Part shown: piece by piece, positions 26,782 through 36,162 of the stretch
Numbering within the stretch: the first letter of the stretch is position 1
How the letters are laid out: every line of letters begins with the position of its first letter
Assembly: GCF_001975725.1 (NCBI RefSeq)
Contig: NZ_CP019434.1
Span: forward strand, 62,001 to 126,000
DNA length: 64,000 nucleotides
Direction: 5' to 3'
DNA from: Acidihalobacter ferrooxydans
GTDB lineage: Bacteria > Pseudomonadota > Gammaproteobacteria > DSM-5130 > Acidihalobacteraceae
The notes under the pieces: generated by a model
Seen by the model: only the letters and a program-made list of their open reading frames with translations
Told to the model about the DNA's origin: nothing
The model's database searches: none
Position numbers and translations under genes: made by a program

Positions 26782-26890
26782 AAGCACTTAGCCCGGTGCT
26801 TCCCGCCGCCCCCCTTGGCGGGTTCGACTTGTCTCCCCCCTTCAAGTCGAAAGTACTTGCCCCGGCCATTGGCCGGGGCATTCTTTTTAT
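26782..26890 (+). ncRNA. Candidate sigma-E-dependent small RNA with C-rich loops
   Basis: About 105-110 nt fold into four consecutive hairpins: AGCAC/GTGCT (26783-26800); CCCGCC/GGCGGG (26802-26822) with loop GCCCCCCTT; TTCGACTTG/CAAGTCGAA (26823-26851) with loop TCTCCCCCCTT; and a terminator stem. It has no ORF, is preceded by a sigma-E-type promoter, and lies between ynfA and the convergent cls gene. Pyrimidine/C-rich loops could pair with G-rich ribosome-binding sites. I do not recognise a named family; the closest idea in the literature is sRNAs carrying C-rich anti-Shine-Dalgarno loops. Confidence 0.6.
26858..26890 (+). terminator. Strong intrinsic terminator
   Basis: TGCCCCGGCC (26858-26867) pairs perfectly with GGCCGGGGCA (26871-26880) over a 3-base loop, followed by TTCTTTTTAT. 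It ends the candidate small RNA only 6 bp before the convergent cls stop codon. Confidence 0.85.
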
Positions 26891-26896
26891 CGTCGC

Positions 26897-28333
26897 CTAA
26901 AGCAATCCACCGAACAATCCTGCCGCGTTGAAATACAGCCGTTTCGGCCACGCCAGCGTTTGCCATTGCGTGGCGATAATGGTTGACGATGCTGCCATGT
27001 ATCGGGCCTGTAGCGCGCGCAGTTCCCGCGTGAAGTCTTCGTCGTAGACGATCAGCGACAGCTCGAAATTGAGCTCAAAGCTGCGCCGGTCGAGATTTGC
27101 CGAACCGAGAATGGACAAGCGTCCGTCGACCGACAGCGTTTTGGCATGCAGCAGGCCGTTGAGGTATTCCCGGATGTGTACGCCGCTATCCAGAAAATCC
27201 GAATAAAAACCTCGACTTGCTGCTGCCACGAGTTTCGAGTCATTGCGCGCCGGTACGACCAGGCACACACGCGTGCCACAGCGCGCCGCAGCATGAATGG
27301 CCGCCGCGGTGCCTTCATCGGGCACCAGATAGGGCGAGGTGATCACCACCTCCTCGCGGCCGAGATGCAGCGCGGCCTGCTGTACCTGGCGCATGGCGTA
27401 GTTGTAGGACATCGGTCCGGTGCCGATGACTTGTACATCCACGCCGTCGGGTCGCGGTGCGGGCTGTACCGACAGGACCTCGCCCAGCCATTCGTTGGCA
27501 TCCAGATACCAATCCTCGATGAACAGCCGCTGCAGATCCCAGACGACCGGCCCGCGCACCCGGATCGTGGCATCCACCCAGGGCGCGTAACTGGCCTTGG
27601 GCGCGAAGGCCGCATCAGCGATGTTCTGGCTGCCGGTATAGGCCACGCGCCCATCGATGATCGCCAGCTTGCGGTGATTGCGCACATCCAGTCGCGCGAA
27701 CAGCGCGCGCAGCGGATTGACCGGCAGCGCGGCGCGCACCTGCACGCCCGCCGCCTCCAACTGCGTGCGCAGGGCCGAACCCAGGAAATGTTTCGAGCCG
27801 ACGGCATCGACCAGCACGCGGCAGATCACGCCGCGGCTGGTGGCGCGTTCGAGTGCCTCGGCAACGGCCTGACCTGAGCTATCGTCGAGGTAGATATAGG
27901 TTGTCAGATGACAATGCTGCTCGGCGGCGTCGATGTCCGCGACCAGCGCATCGATCATGCGGGCGGAATCGCTGAGCAGCGTCAGCGCATTGCCGTGCCG
28001 CGCCGGCGTTCCGCCCACCGATTCGGCGAGTTTGGCGATCGGGCGATGGTCGACCGGCAATTCGGCCGCGTTATCGGCATGGGGCGCTTCGAGCAATTCG
28101 GTCTGCCAGCGCCGCAGTCGTTTATGCCGCCTCACCCGGCCTCGGCCCAGCCGCACCTCGCCGAACATGAAATACAGGACGGGGCCGGCGATTGGCACCA
28201 ACAGCACAACCACGATCCACGACAAGCGCGAGCTCGGTGTGCCCTGGCGGCGCAGCAGAATGCGTACCACGATGGCAAGCCGAATCAGCAGTTCAAAAGA
28301 GACTACCAGCGATGGCAGCTCATAATTGAGCAT
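26897..28333 (-). CDS. cls: Cardiolipin synthase (phospholipase D superfamily)
   Basis: This 478-residue membrane enzyme condenses phosphatidylglycerol (or PG with PE) into cardiolipin. It has two N-terminal TM segments (about 8-27 and 37-58, including WIVVVLLVPIAGPVLYFMFGE) and two HKD motifs: His220-Lys222-Asp227 (NHRKLAIIDG) and His396-Lys398-Asp403 (LHAKTLSVDG), with GSANLDRRSFELNFE after the second. Length is standard for ClsA. Which of the ClsA/B/C subtypes it is cannot be fixed, though the two TM segments favour ClsA. Confidence 0.94.
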   Translation of the reverse strand: MLNYELPSLVVSFELLIRLAIVVRILLRRQGTPSSRLSWIVVVLLVPIAGPVLYFMFGEVRLGRGRVRRHKRLRRWQTELLEAPHADNAAELPVDHRPIAKLAESVGGTPARHGNALTLLSDSARMIDALVADIDAAEQHCHLTTYIYLDDSSGQAVAEALERATSRGVICRVLVDAVGSKHFLGSALRTQLEAAGVQVRAALPVNPLRALFARLDVRNHRKLAIIDGRVAYTGSQNIADAAFAPKASYAPWVDATIRVRGPVVWDLQRLFIEDWYLDANEWLGEVLSVQPAPRPDGVDVQVIGTGPMSYNYAMRQVQQAALHLGREEVVITSPYLVPDEGTAAAIHAAARCGTRVCLVVPARNDSKLVAAASRGFYSDFLDSGVHIREYLNGLLHAKTLSVDGRLSILGSANLDRRSFELNFELSLIVYDEDFTRELRALQARYMAASSTIIATQWQTLAWPKRLYFNAAGLFGGLL

Positions 28334-28607
28334 GCACAGACCTCATATTTGTCTCGATACCCTTCGCATCGGCCGCAAGTGTGCCACAGTGCTCACAGGG
28401 AACGCGCGCCGCGTTCGTATGCCGATTGTACGCACCGTTTCGTACGATCCTGGCCGCGCCGCCATCGGCTCCGCTGGCATCGCCGGGCCTGTAGGATTAT
28501 CGTTTCGACTTCTGGATCACGTTATTCGTGTGCCAGCGGGTTCGCGGGCGGCAACGGCGCCAACCCGCCACGTGATTCTCCATCTGTCCCGCCGGAGGGC
28601 TTCTCAC

Positions 28608-29168
28608 ATGCATCGTCAGCATGCTTTGGACCGATTCGTAAGCGCCTTGGCGCCACGTCGCGCAGCTCTGGTGCTGGGCGGGCTCGCCACCGCCATGCTC
28701 GGCGGTTGCGCGAGTGTTGCGTTGCAACCCCCCGGCCCTTACGCAAACATGACTCCGACACAGGCGGTGAACACGGATTACGTCGGCGCCCGCGTGCGCT
28801 GGGGCGGCAAACTCATCGCCACCGAACCGCAGGCCAAACGGACCTGTTTCACCGTGCTCGCTCTGCCGCTCTACAGCAGCGGTGAGCCGCGTGTTGCGCA
28901 AACCCGCTCGCTCGGCCGCTTCGTCGCCTGCAGTCACGGGTTTTACGATCCGGCGCTGTACGCCAGAGGACGCCTGATCACGCTTGCCGGGACCATCACC
29001 GGGTTCACGACGCACAAGGTCGGCGGTTATGCCGACCGCATACCGACTCTGAAAGCCGGCGCGCCGCACCTCTGGCCCATCGAGCCGCCGGTGCGTTATG
29101 TCACCGTACCCGCCGCGCCGCTCTGGTATCCGATCTATATCGTGCGTCCACCGCCGCCCAAGCCCTGA
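28608..29168 (+). CDS. slp: Slp-family outer-membrane lipoprotein
   Basis: This is a 186-residue lipoprotein with lipobox AMLGGC (Cys34) after a hydrophobic segment. The mature part VGARVRWGGKLIATEPQ and GRFVACSHGFYDPALYARGRLITLAGTITGF matches the Slp family, starvation/acid-linked outer-membrane lipoproteins in enterobacteria. GGAGGG lies about 10 bases before the ATG at 28608. Its 3' end overlaps the convergent EamA gene by 34 bp. The C-terminus is Pro-rich (VRPPPPKP). Confidence 0.85.
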   Translation: MHRQHALDRFVSALAPRRAALVLGGLATAMLGGCASVALQPPGPYANMTPTQAVNTDYVGARVRWGGKLIATEPQAKRTCFTVLALPLYSSGEPRVAQTRSLGRFVACSHGFYDPALYARGRLITLAGTITGFTTHKVGGYADRIPTLKAGAPHLWPIEPPVRYVTVPAAPLWYPIYIVRPPPPKP

Positions 29169-30048
29169 ACGACCAGGCCGCAGAGGATCAACGCGCCGCC
29201 GCCGAGGGTCCACAGCGTCAGTTGTTGGTGCAGAAAAACCCACCCGAACCCGGTCGCGAACACCGGCGTGGTCAGGCGGATCAGGGTGTTCAGAAACGCC
29301 GGCAGCCGACTCGACGCTACCGCTACGGCGAGAGTTGGCAGCGCGGTGGAAACGACGCCGAGACCGAGCACCGCCAGCACCGCCAGCGTCTGCCTGGGCA
29401 TGACCGCGCCGCCGCCGGCGAATCCGGCGCCGAGCAGCAGTATCAACCCCAGCGGGAGAAATGCGGCGCGCCCGACTTCGGCGCCACTCGGGCTGCGCGC
29501 GCGCAGCGCAAGCGCGCGATGGGCCGTGGCGTAACCGGCGGTCAGCGCCGCGGCGACCAGCGCCGAAAGCAGCCCGACCCAGACGCCCGTCTGACTGCCG
29601 TCCGTCATGCTCGGCCAAAGCATCACACCCAGCCCGGTCAGGGTCAGCGTGACGGCGGTCAGTTCACCGAGCAGCGGGAATCGTCCGCCCAGCGCCTGAT
29701 ACAACAGGACGAACAAGGGCGCGCAGCCGATACACAGCGACACTTCCCCGACCGGCGCATGCTGAAACGCGAAGACCGCCGCCAGATAGTAGGCGACGAG
29801 CATGCTTCCCAGGCCCCATGCCGCGCCGGTGAATCCCCGGCGCACGCGCGGGAAAAAGAGCCTGAATAACAGCGCCGCCAGCAGCACGCGCCATGCCACC
29901 AGCGCCATCGGCGAGAGCCCCGGCGCCAGATTTACCCACACCCCGGTCGCCCCCAGGATATCGATGTGATGAGCGCGCCAAGCACGCCGCGTGAATCAAT
30001 GTGCGGGGTGTTGGCGCGGGTCGGGCGGGGCAGCGGTCTATGCGACAT
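29135..30048 (-). pseudogene. EamA/DMT-family transporter gene with apparent 1-bp frameshift
   Basis: The main frame (GTG 29941 to 29135, 268 residues) gives nine or so TM segments of an EamA drug/metabolite transporter, but lacks TM1 and a good start. In the neighbouring frame an ATG at 30048 gives MSHRPLPRPTRANTPHIDSR, then GVLGALITSISWG, a normal TM1 ending in the family's WG motif. The two frames join at a run of five C (29950-29954, + strand); one more base there would yield SWGATGVWVNLAPG, exactly the family pattern. This is either a recent loss-of-function change, a sequencing error, or slippage-dependent expression. The substrate is unknown. Confidence 0.7.
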
Positions 30049-30170
30049 CCTTCAGACCTCCTGTGAGCCCGACTCTCCGTGTCATCCTTACCCGGAAGCC
30101 TCTGAGCGAACCGGCCAGTGCCCAACATACATCAAGCGCTCCGATCTCATTGATCCGCCTTCGGCGCGCC

Positions 30171-30338
30171 CAGGGAGCCTGTCGGACTTGGAAAGATCGG
30201 CTGCGGCGATGGGATAACGGATCCACGCCACGCTCTTTTTCGTGGAATAGAACCACTCGTCCTCAAAAGAGCGAGAAACTGGCCTCCGTTTCCCACTCGC
30301 CTCGCTTCGATCCTCCAAGGCCGACAGGCTCCTGGGGT
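30171..30338. repeat. R4 palindromic repeat, copy 2 (long form)
   Basis: Arms GGAGCCTGTCGGACTTGGA and its inverse (one mismatch) bound a ~168-bp element. It holds an extra block of about 60 bp containing its own inverted pair CGCTCTTTT / AAAAGAGCG. It fills the centre of the 439-bp gap between EamA and xthA; 30339-30487 shows only a half-arm-like GGCAGGCTCCCGGGG near 30461. Confidence 0.8.
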
Positions 30339-30487
30339 ATGGCCATCAGGATCTTTCCGTCTCACTGTGCATCGGGTTGGCGCATTGCCCAAGAGGGCTG
30401 ATGCGCGTTCCTGATTATCGGGTTTGAATGATCGCCATCCGTGTATTGCGCCATTACGCAGGCAGGCTCCCGGGGCGCATGAACCGG

Positions 30488-31270
30488 TTACCACGACCAC
30501 GCGTAATCGATGGTCAGCGGCGCATGATCCGAAAAGCGTTGTTCGCGGTAGATGTGTGTGGCCAGCACCTTGTCCGCCAGCGTTGGGCTGACGACCTGAT
30601 AGTCGATACGCCAGCCGACGTTCTTCGCCCAGGCCTGACCGCGATTCGACCACCAGGTGTACTGTTCGGGCGCCTGTTCGAGCTGCCGGAATGCGTCGAC
30701 ATAACCGAGTTCGCCGAACAGCCGATCCAGCCAGGCGCGTTCTTCGGGCAGACAGCCGGAGTTTTTCTGGTTGCCACGCCAGTTCTTGATGTCGGCGGCA
30801 GTGTGCACGATGTTCCAGTCGGCGCAGACAATGTAGCTGCGGCCGTTGCCGCGCAGCGCGTCGAGATGTGCGTACAGGCAGTCCATCAGCCGGTATTTGA
30901 TCTGCTGGCGCTCTTCGCCCGATGATCCGGACGGCATGTACAACGAAATAACGCTCAGCGCGCCGAACCGCGCTTCCAGCCAGCGGCCTTCAGTCTCGAA
31001 TTCGGGGCACGCCGGGCAGCCGAGCGCGGCTTCGACGGCATCGGGCTTGCGGCGCGCATAGAGTGCGACGCCGCTATAACCTTTTTTCTCGGCATCGGAG
31101 TAATAGCAGTTCCAGCCTTGCGGCCAGAAGATCGGGTCCGCGAGCTGCGCGACCTGCGCTTTCGTCTCCTGAACGCACACCACGTCGGCCTGTTGAGCGG
31201 GCAGCCAGTCGAAAAATCCCTTGCGGGCGGCGGAACGGATGCCGTTGGCATTGAAGGTGATGATGCGCAT
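30488..31270 (-). CDS. xthA: Exodeoxyribonuclease III
   Basis: This is a 260-residue AP endonuclease/3' exonuclease for base-excision repair. It has MRIITFNANGIRSAARKGFFDWL at the start, VCVQETKAQ (metal-binding Glu), YMPSGS, CADWNIVHTAADIKNW, GWRIDYQVVSPTL, and the catalytic FSDHAPLTIDY near the end. The start at 31270 is taken; a longer reading to 31522 is antisense noise. Length is normal. Confidence 0.96.
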   Translation of the reverse strand: MRIITFNANGIRSAARKGFFDWLPAQQADVVCVQETKAQVAQLADPIFWPQGWNCYYSDAEKKGYSGVALYARRKPDAVEAALGCPACPEFETEGRWLEARFGALSVISLYMPSGSSGEERQQIKYRLMDCLYAHLDALRGNGRSYIVCADWNIVHTAADIKNWRGNQKNSGCLPEERAWLDRLFGELGYVDAFRQLEQAPEQYTWWSNRGQAWAKNVGWRIDYQVVSPTLADKVLATHIYREQRFSDHAPLTIDYAWSW

Positions 31271-31300
31271 GCGAAGACTCCGGGCAAAAGGGCGGCAGTT

Positions 31301-31335
31301 TAGCCCGAATGCTCCATAAATTCGTGCTGGTGGCG
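31301..31335. repeat. R2-like terminal fragment
   Basis: AGCCCGAATGCTCCATAAAT followed by TCGTGCTGGTGGCGC resembles the left end of R2 copy 3 and copy 6. It is a short remnant upstream of xthA. Confidence 0.35.
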
Positions 31336-31379
31336 CACCCGAATGCGCCGATGGCTGGAGCCGGTCGGGCAGCGGGAAC

Positions 31380-33194
31380 TCAGGCTGCGGGCGGTTTGGC
31401 TTCTGGGCTGACCAGTGCGAGCAGTACGGCGCCGACGCCGGGTTTGATCTCGGCGTCGGCGGTGAAGATGCGCAGCTTGCCGCGCGGGTCGATGGCGAAC
31501 AGCGCAATCGCCCGTTCGGCATTTGCCGCGCACCATGCGGCGTAGTCGAATTGCTCGCTCAGCGTGGTGGCGCGGATTTCTGCGCCTTGCCGGAGGCGTT
31601 CGGCAAGTTTGCGATACGACACGCCTTTGCCGAACAGGGGGCGACCGTGGAATTCGGCGGCGACGCCGTGTTTGCTTTCGCGCTGATCGTCTTCGAGCGA
31701 GGCGGTCAGGGTGAACACGCCCCGATCGCCGAATTCGCGGCGGTAGTAGCGTGCGGCGAGCACGTTGAGATCGCGTTGGGGCGACAGCCCGAACAAATGG
31801 CCGATGCCGACCAGATCGAGGCGGCGGTCGGCATGCTCGGATACCGGATTGCCGTGGTATGTGCTGAGTCCGTCCATGCGCGCGGCGCTGACGTGTTCCC
31901 AGGAGCTGTCGGCAAGTATCACCGGGAAACCCTGCTTAAACAGGGCGCGGCCGATGGCGCGCGCGACCGGATTGGCGCCGACGATCAGCACGCCGCGCGG
32001 CTCCGGTTCGGCCACGCCGAGCAGCCGCGCCAGCGGGCGGGCGGTGAGGCTCTGCAACACTACTGTGCCGATGATGACCAGGAAGGTCAGCGGCACCAGC
32101 AGCTTGGCCTCCGCGTAGCCATGCTCCTGCAGGCGTAGCGCGAACAGCGCCGAAATCGCCGCGGCGATAATACCGCGCGGCCCGATCCAGCCGAGCAGGA
32201 CGCGCTCGCGCCAGCTCAGCGTCGACCCGACGGTCGCCAGCGCGACCTTCAGCGGGCGGGCGATCAGCTGCATCACGGCGAGCACGCCGAGCGCGCCCCA
32301 GCCCATCAGGGCCATCTCGCCTGGGTGCAGGCGCGCGGCGAGGATGATGAACAGCCCGGAGATGAAGAACATGCTGAGGCTTTCCTTGAAATCAAGAATC
32401 GCCTCGACCGGTACGCGTTTCATATTGGTCAGCCACATGCCCATCACCGTGACCGCGAGCAGGCCGGATTCGGAGGCCACGGCATTCGCCCCGGCGAACA
32501 CCGCGAACACCAGCCCGAGCGTGACGACGTTATGCAGATACTCCGGAATCAGATAGTTACGCAGCAGCAGGCCGAGCAGATGCCCGGTGGCGACGCCGAG
32601 GGCAATGCCTGTGCCGAGAATCAGGGCGAACACCAGCGCGGCGTGGCCGAGCGCGTCGCCGGCCTGACTGGAGATGATGAACTCGAACACCAGCACCGCG
32701 AGCAGCGCGCCGAGCGGATCGATGACGATGCCCTCCCAGCGCAGCGCCTTGGCCACCGCCGCATTGGGGCGCACGGTGCGCAGCATCGGCACGATCACCG
32801 TCGGGCCGGTGACTGTCATCATCGCGCCGAACAGCGCCGCAAGCGGCCAATCGAAGCCGAACAGCCAATGCGCGGCGGCGGCGGAGATCGTGCCGCTGAT
32901 CAGCATGCCGAAGCTGACCAGATTGCGCACCACGCGTTCGAGTCCGCGAATTTCGTCCAGCTTCAGCGTGAGACTGCCCTCGAACAGAATCACCGCGACG
33001 GCCAGCGACACCAGCGGAAACAGCAGGTCGCCAAACAGCCGGTCAGGATTCAGCCAGCCGGTGACCGGGCCGGCGAGGATGCCGGCAATCAGCAGGAACA
33101 GGATCGCCGGCAGCTTCGCCCGCCAGGCAAGCCACTGGCAGGCGACGCCGAGCAGGCCGATGCCGGCCAGCGCGATCAGAGCGTGTTCGTTCAT
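31380..33194 (-). CDS. CPA1-type Na+(K+)/H+ antiporter with nucleotide-binding-like C-terminal domain
   Basis: This 604-residue protein has about 12 TM segments in residues 1-385, including GAMMTVTGPTVIVPMLR and WEGIVIDPLGALLAVLVFE, the antiporter core with its conserved Asp. A Rossmann-like/TrkA-N-type segment follows (RGVLIVGANPVARAIGRALF, then DGLSTYHGNP). It probably exchanges cations for protons, aiding pH or salt homeostasis; ion specificity is not readable. Start ATG 33194 begins directly before TM1. It diverges from polA, 150 bp away. Confidence 0.88.
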   Translation of the reverse strand: MNEHALIALAGIGLLGVACQWLAWRAKLPAILFLLIAGILAGPVTGWLNPDRLFGDLLFPLVSLAVAVILFEGSLTLKLDEIRGLERVVRNLVSFGMLISGTISAAAAHWLFGFDWPLAALFGAMMTVTGPTVIVPMLRTVRPNAAVAKALRWEGIVIDPLGALLAVLVFEFIISSQAGDALGHAALVFALILGTGIALGVATGHLLGLLLRNYLIPEYLHNVVTLGLVFAVFAGANAVASESGLLAVTVMGMWLTNMKRVPVEAILDFKESLSMFFISGLFIILAARLHPGEMALMGWGALGVLAVMQLIARPLKVALATVGSTLSWRERVLLGWIGPRGIIAAAISALFALRLQEHGYAEAKLLVPLTFLVIIGTVVLQSLTARPLARLLGVAEPEPRGVLIVGANPVARAIGRALFKQGFPVILADSSWEHVSAARMDGLSTYHGNPVSEHADRRLDLVGIGHLFGLSPQRDLNVLAARYYRREFGDRGVFTLTASLEDDQRESKHGVAAEFHGRPLFGKGVSYRKLAERLRQGAEIRATTLSEQFDYAAWCAANAERAIALFAIDPRGKLRIFTADAEIKPGVGAVLLALVSPEAKPPAA

Positions 33195-33344
33195 ACGGGT
33201 GCGGGCGTGCGGATGCGTGGATGCGCAGTGTGCCAGATCGCGCGCGCGCTGCGCCATGCCGACGCCGCAGGGCAACAAAAACAGACAATCCGGGCGCTGA
33301 CCGCTACCCTATACGGCCAAGTCCCGCAAGAACATCCAGCGCCT

Positions 33345-36038
33345 ATGTCCAAACCTGCCCTGATCCTCGTCGACGGTTCCTCGTATCTGTACCGCGCCTT
33401 CCACGCCCTGCCGCCGCTGACCAATGCGCACGGCGAGCCCACCGGCGCGGTGTACGGCGTCATCAACATGCTCAAGCGCCTCATCAAGGACTACGCGCCG
33501 GAGCATGTCGGGGTGATTTTCGACGCCAAGGGCAAGACCTTCCGCGACGACCTGTACGCCGACTACAAGGCCAACCGCCCGCCGATGCCGGACGCGCTGC
33601 GGGCGCAGATCGAACCGCTGCACGCATTGATTCGCGCCATGGGCCTGCCGCTGCTGGCGGTCGAGGGCGTCGAGGCCGACGACGTGATCGGCACGCTGGC
33701 CTGTCAGGCCGCCGCGCAGGGTCGTGACGTGCTGATTTCCTCCGGCGACAAAGACCTCGCGCAGCTGGTTGACGAGCACGTCACCCTGGTCAACACCATG
33801 AGCAACACCACGCTCGACCGCGCCGGCGTGATCGACAAGTTCGGCGTGCCGCCCGAGCGCATCGTCGACTACCTTGCGCTGGTCGGCGACAGCGTGGACA
33901 ACGTGCCGGGTGTCGAGAAGTGCGGCCCCAAAACCGCCGTCAAATGGCTACAGGCCTACGACTCGCTCGACGGCATCATGGCGCACGCCGACGAGGTCAA
34001 GGGCAAGGTCGGCGACAACCTGCGCGCCGCGCTGGCGTGGCTGCCGCAGGCGCGCGAACTGGTCACCGTGAAGCTGGACGTACCGCTGGAGCAGGGGCCG
34101 GACGACCTCGTGCCCAGCGCGCCCGATACCGATACCTTGCGCGCGCTGTTCACCCGGCTTGAGTTCAACACCTGGCTGCAGGAGCTGAACGGCGGCGGCG
34201 AAACCGCCGAGGACACGGCTACGCAGGCCACCGGGCACTACGAATGCGTGCTCGACGATGCCGAACTGGCGGTCTGGATCGAGCGTCTGAAGCAGGCCGA
34301 AGTGTTCGCCTTCGACACTGAGACTACCAGCCTGGATTACATGCAGGCGCGCGTGGTCGGCCTGTCCTTTGCCGTCGAGCCGGGCGCGGCGGCCTACGTG
34401 CCGCTCGCTCACGACTACCCCGGCGTGCCCGAGCAGCTCGATCGTGAGGCCGTGCTCGAACGCCTGCGGCCGCTGCTGGAAAGCCGCGAACACGCCAAGG
34501 TCGGTCATCACCTCAAGTACGACCGCAACGTGCTCGCCAACCACGGCATCACGCTCGAAGGCATCCGCCACGACACCATGCTCGAATCCTACGTGCTCGA
34601 CGCCACGGCCAACCGTCACGACCTCGACACGCTGTGCGCCGCCCACCTCGACCACCGCAACATCAAATACGCGGACGTTGCCGGCAAGGGCGCCAAACAG
34701 ATCCCCTTCGCCGCCGTCGGGCTCGAAGAGGCCACGCCCTACGCCGCCGAGGACGCGGATATGACGCTGCGCCTGCACCGCCTGTTCTGGCCGAAACTGG
34801 AAGCCGAGCCGGGCTTGCGCAAGGTTTACGAGGAGATCGAAATCCCGCTGCTGCGCGTGCTCTCGCGCATCGAGCGCAATGGCGTGCGCATCGACGCCGA
34901 GCGCCTGCGCAAGCAGAGCGCCGCACTCGCCGAGCGCATGTCCGCCATCGAGAAGCAGACCCGCGAAATCGCCGGCTGCGCCTTCAATCTCGGCTCGCCC
35001 AAGCAGATTCAGGAAATCCTCTACGACCGCCTCAAGCTGCCCGTGCTGCGCAAGACGCCCAAGGGCCAGCCGTCCACCGCCGAGGACGTGCTCGAAGAGC
35101 TGGCCGCGCAGCACGAACTGCCGCGCCTGATCCTCGATCACCGCAGCCTGGCCAAGCTCAAGTCCACGTACACCGACCGCCTGCCCGAGCGCGTCGATCC
35201 GGACACCGGCCGCGTGCACACCTCGTATCACCAGGCCGTCGCCTCGACCGGCCGCCTGTCCTCGTCCGAGCCGAACCTGCAGAACATTCCGGTGCGCACC
35301 GAGGAGGGCCGGCGCATCCGTCAGGCCTTCGTCGCCGAGCCGGGCAACATCCTGATTGCCGCCGACTACTCGCAGATCGAACTGCGCATCATGGCGCATC
35401 TGTCGGCCGACCCCGGCCTGCTCAAGGCCTTCGCCGAAGGTCAGGACATCCACCGCGCAACCGCCGCCGAAGTCTTCGGCGAGACGCTGGACACGGTGAC
35501 CACCGACCAGCGCCGCGCGGCCAAGGCGATCAATTTCGGCCTGATCTACGGCATGTCCGCCTTCGGCCTCGCGCGCCAGCTCGACATCGGTCGCGCCGAG
35601 GCGCAGGACTATGTCGAGCGCTATTTTGCCCGCTACCCCGGTGTGCGCGAGTACATGGACCGCACCCGCGCGCGTGCGAAAGAGGACGGCTACGTCGAAA
35701 CGCTCTTCGGCCGCCGGCTCTACCTGCCCGACATCAACGCCCGCAACGGCCAGATCCGTGCCCAGGCCGAGCGCGTGGCGATCAACGCGCCGATGCAGGG
35801 CAGCGCGGCCGACATCATCAAGCGCGCGATGATCCGCGTGGATCGCTGGATCGAGACGCAGGCTCCGAACGTGCGCATGATCATGCAAGTGCACGACGAA
35901 CTCGTGCTGGAAGTTCCCGATTCACGCCTGGACGAAACCCGTGCGGCGCTGCGCGAACACATGGAAGATGCTGCAGAACTGGCCGTACCGCTGATCGTCG
36001 ACATCGGGACCGGCCACGACTGGGAGGCGGCGCACTGA
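33345..36038 (+). CDS. polA: DNA polymerase I
   Basis: This is an 897-residue three-domain polymerase. The 5'-3' exonuclease covers residues ~1-290 (ILVDGSSYLYRAFHAL, VEADDVIGTLA, GVEKCGPKTA). The 3'-5' exonuclease has FDTETTSLDY (Exo I), HHLKYDRNVL (Exo II, with His where E. coli has Asn420) and YAAEDADMTL (Exo III). The polymerase domain has DYSQIELRIMAHLS (motif A), RRAAKAINFGLIYGMSAFGL (motif B) and VHDELVLE (motif C). All proofreading acids are kept. The start at 33345 gives the usual N-terminus; the long upstream extension of the frame is antisense to the antiporter. Confidence 0.97.
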   Translation: MSKPALILVDGSSYLYRAFHALPPLTNAHGEPTGAVYGVINMLKRLIKDYAPEHVGVIFDAKGKTFRDDLYADYKANRPPMPDALRAQIEPLHALIRAMGLPLLAVEGVEADDVIGTLACQAAAQGRDVLISSGDKDLAQLVDEHVTLVNTMSNTTLDRAGVIDKFGVPPERIVDYLALVGDSVDNVPGVEKCGPKTAVKWLQAYDSLDGIMAHADEVKGKVGDNLRAALAWLPQARELVTVKLDVPLEQGPDDLVPSAPDTDTLRALFTRLEFNTWLQELNGGGETAEDTATQATGHYECVLDDAELAVWIERLKQAEVFAFDTETTSLDYMQARVVGLSFAVEPGAAAYVPLAHDYPGVPEQLDREAVLERLRPLLESREHAKVGHHLKYDRNVLANHGITLEGIRHDTMLESYVLDATANRHDLDTLCAAHLDHRNIKYADVAGKGAKQIPFAAVGLEEATPYAAEDADMTLRLHRLFWPKLEAEPGLRKVYEEIEIPLLRVLSRIERNGVRIDAERLRKQSAALAERMSAIEKQTREIAGCAFNLGSPKQIQEILYDRLKLPVLRKTPKGQPSTAEDVLEELAAQHELPRLILDHRSLAKLKSTYTDRLPERVDPDTGRVHTSYHQAVASTGRLSSSEPNLQNIPVRTEEGRRIRQAFVAEPGNILIAADYSQIELRIMAHLSADPGLLKAFAEGQDIHRATAAEVFGETLDTVTTDQRRAAKAINFGLIYGMSAFGLARQLDIGRAEAQDYVERYFARYPGVREYMDRTRARAKEDGYVETLFGRRLYLPDINARNGQIRAQAERVAINAPMQGSAADIIKRAMIRVDRWIETQAPNVRMIMQVHDELVLEVPDSRLDETRAALREHMEDAAELAVPLIVDIGTGHDWEAAH

Positions 36039-36162
36039 GCGGTGATCTCGTGGGTGCCGCTGCTGCCGATGCGTGCCTGAGCGCGTCACGCGACCACGTA
36101 CACTGAGGCGGCGTTGCCCCACTGCGCCGGTCACCGCTGCCTTGCGCCCTTGCCGGGCTTGT

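Noticed and set aside
32325-33344. N-terminal extension of the polA frame by 340 codons
   Set aside because: Antisense to the antiporter gene and rich in His/Gln/Arg; the known PolA N-terminus starts at 33345.
33948-35894. 648-codon minus-strand ORF over polA
   Set aside because: High-GC antisense shadow; polA motifs in the plus frame are complete from start to stop.
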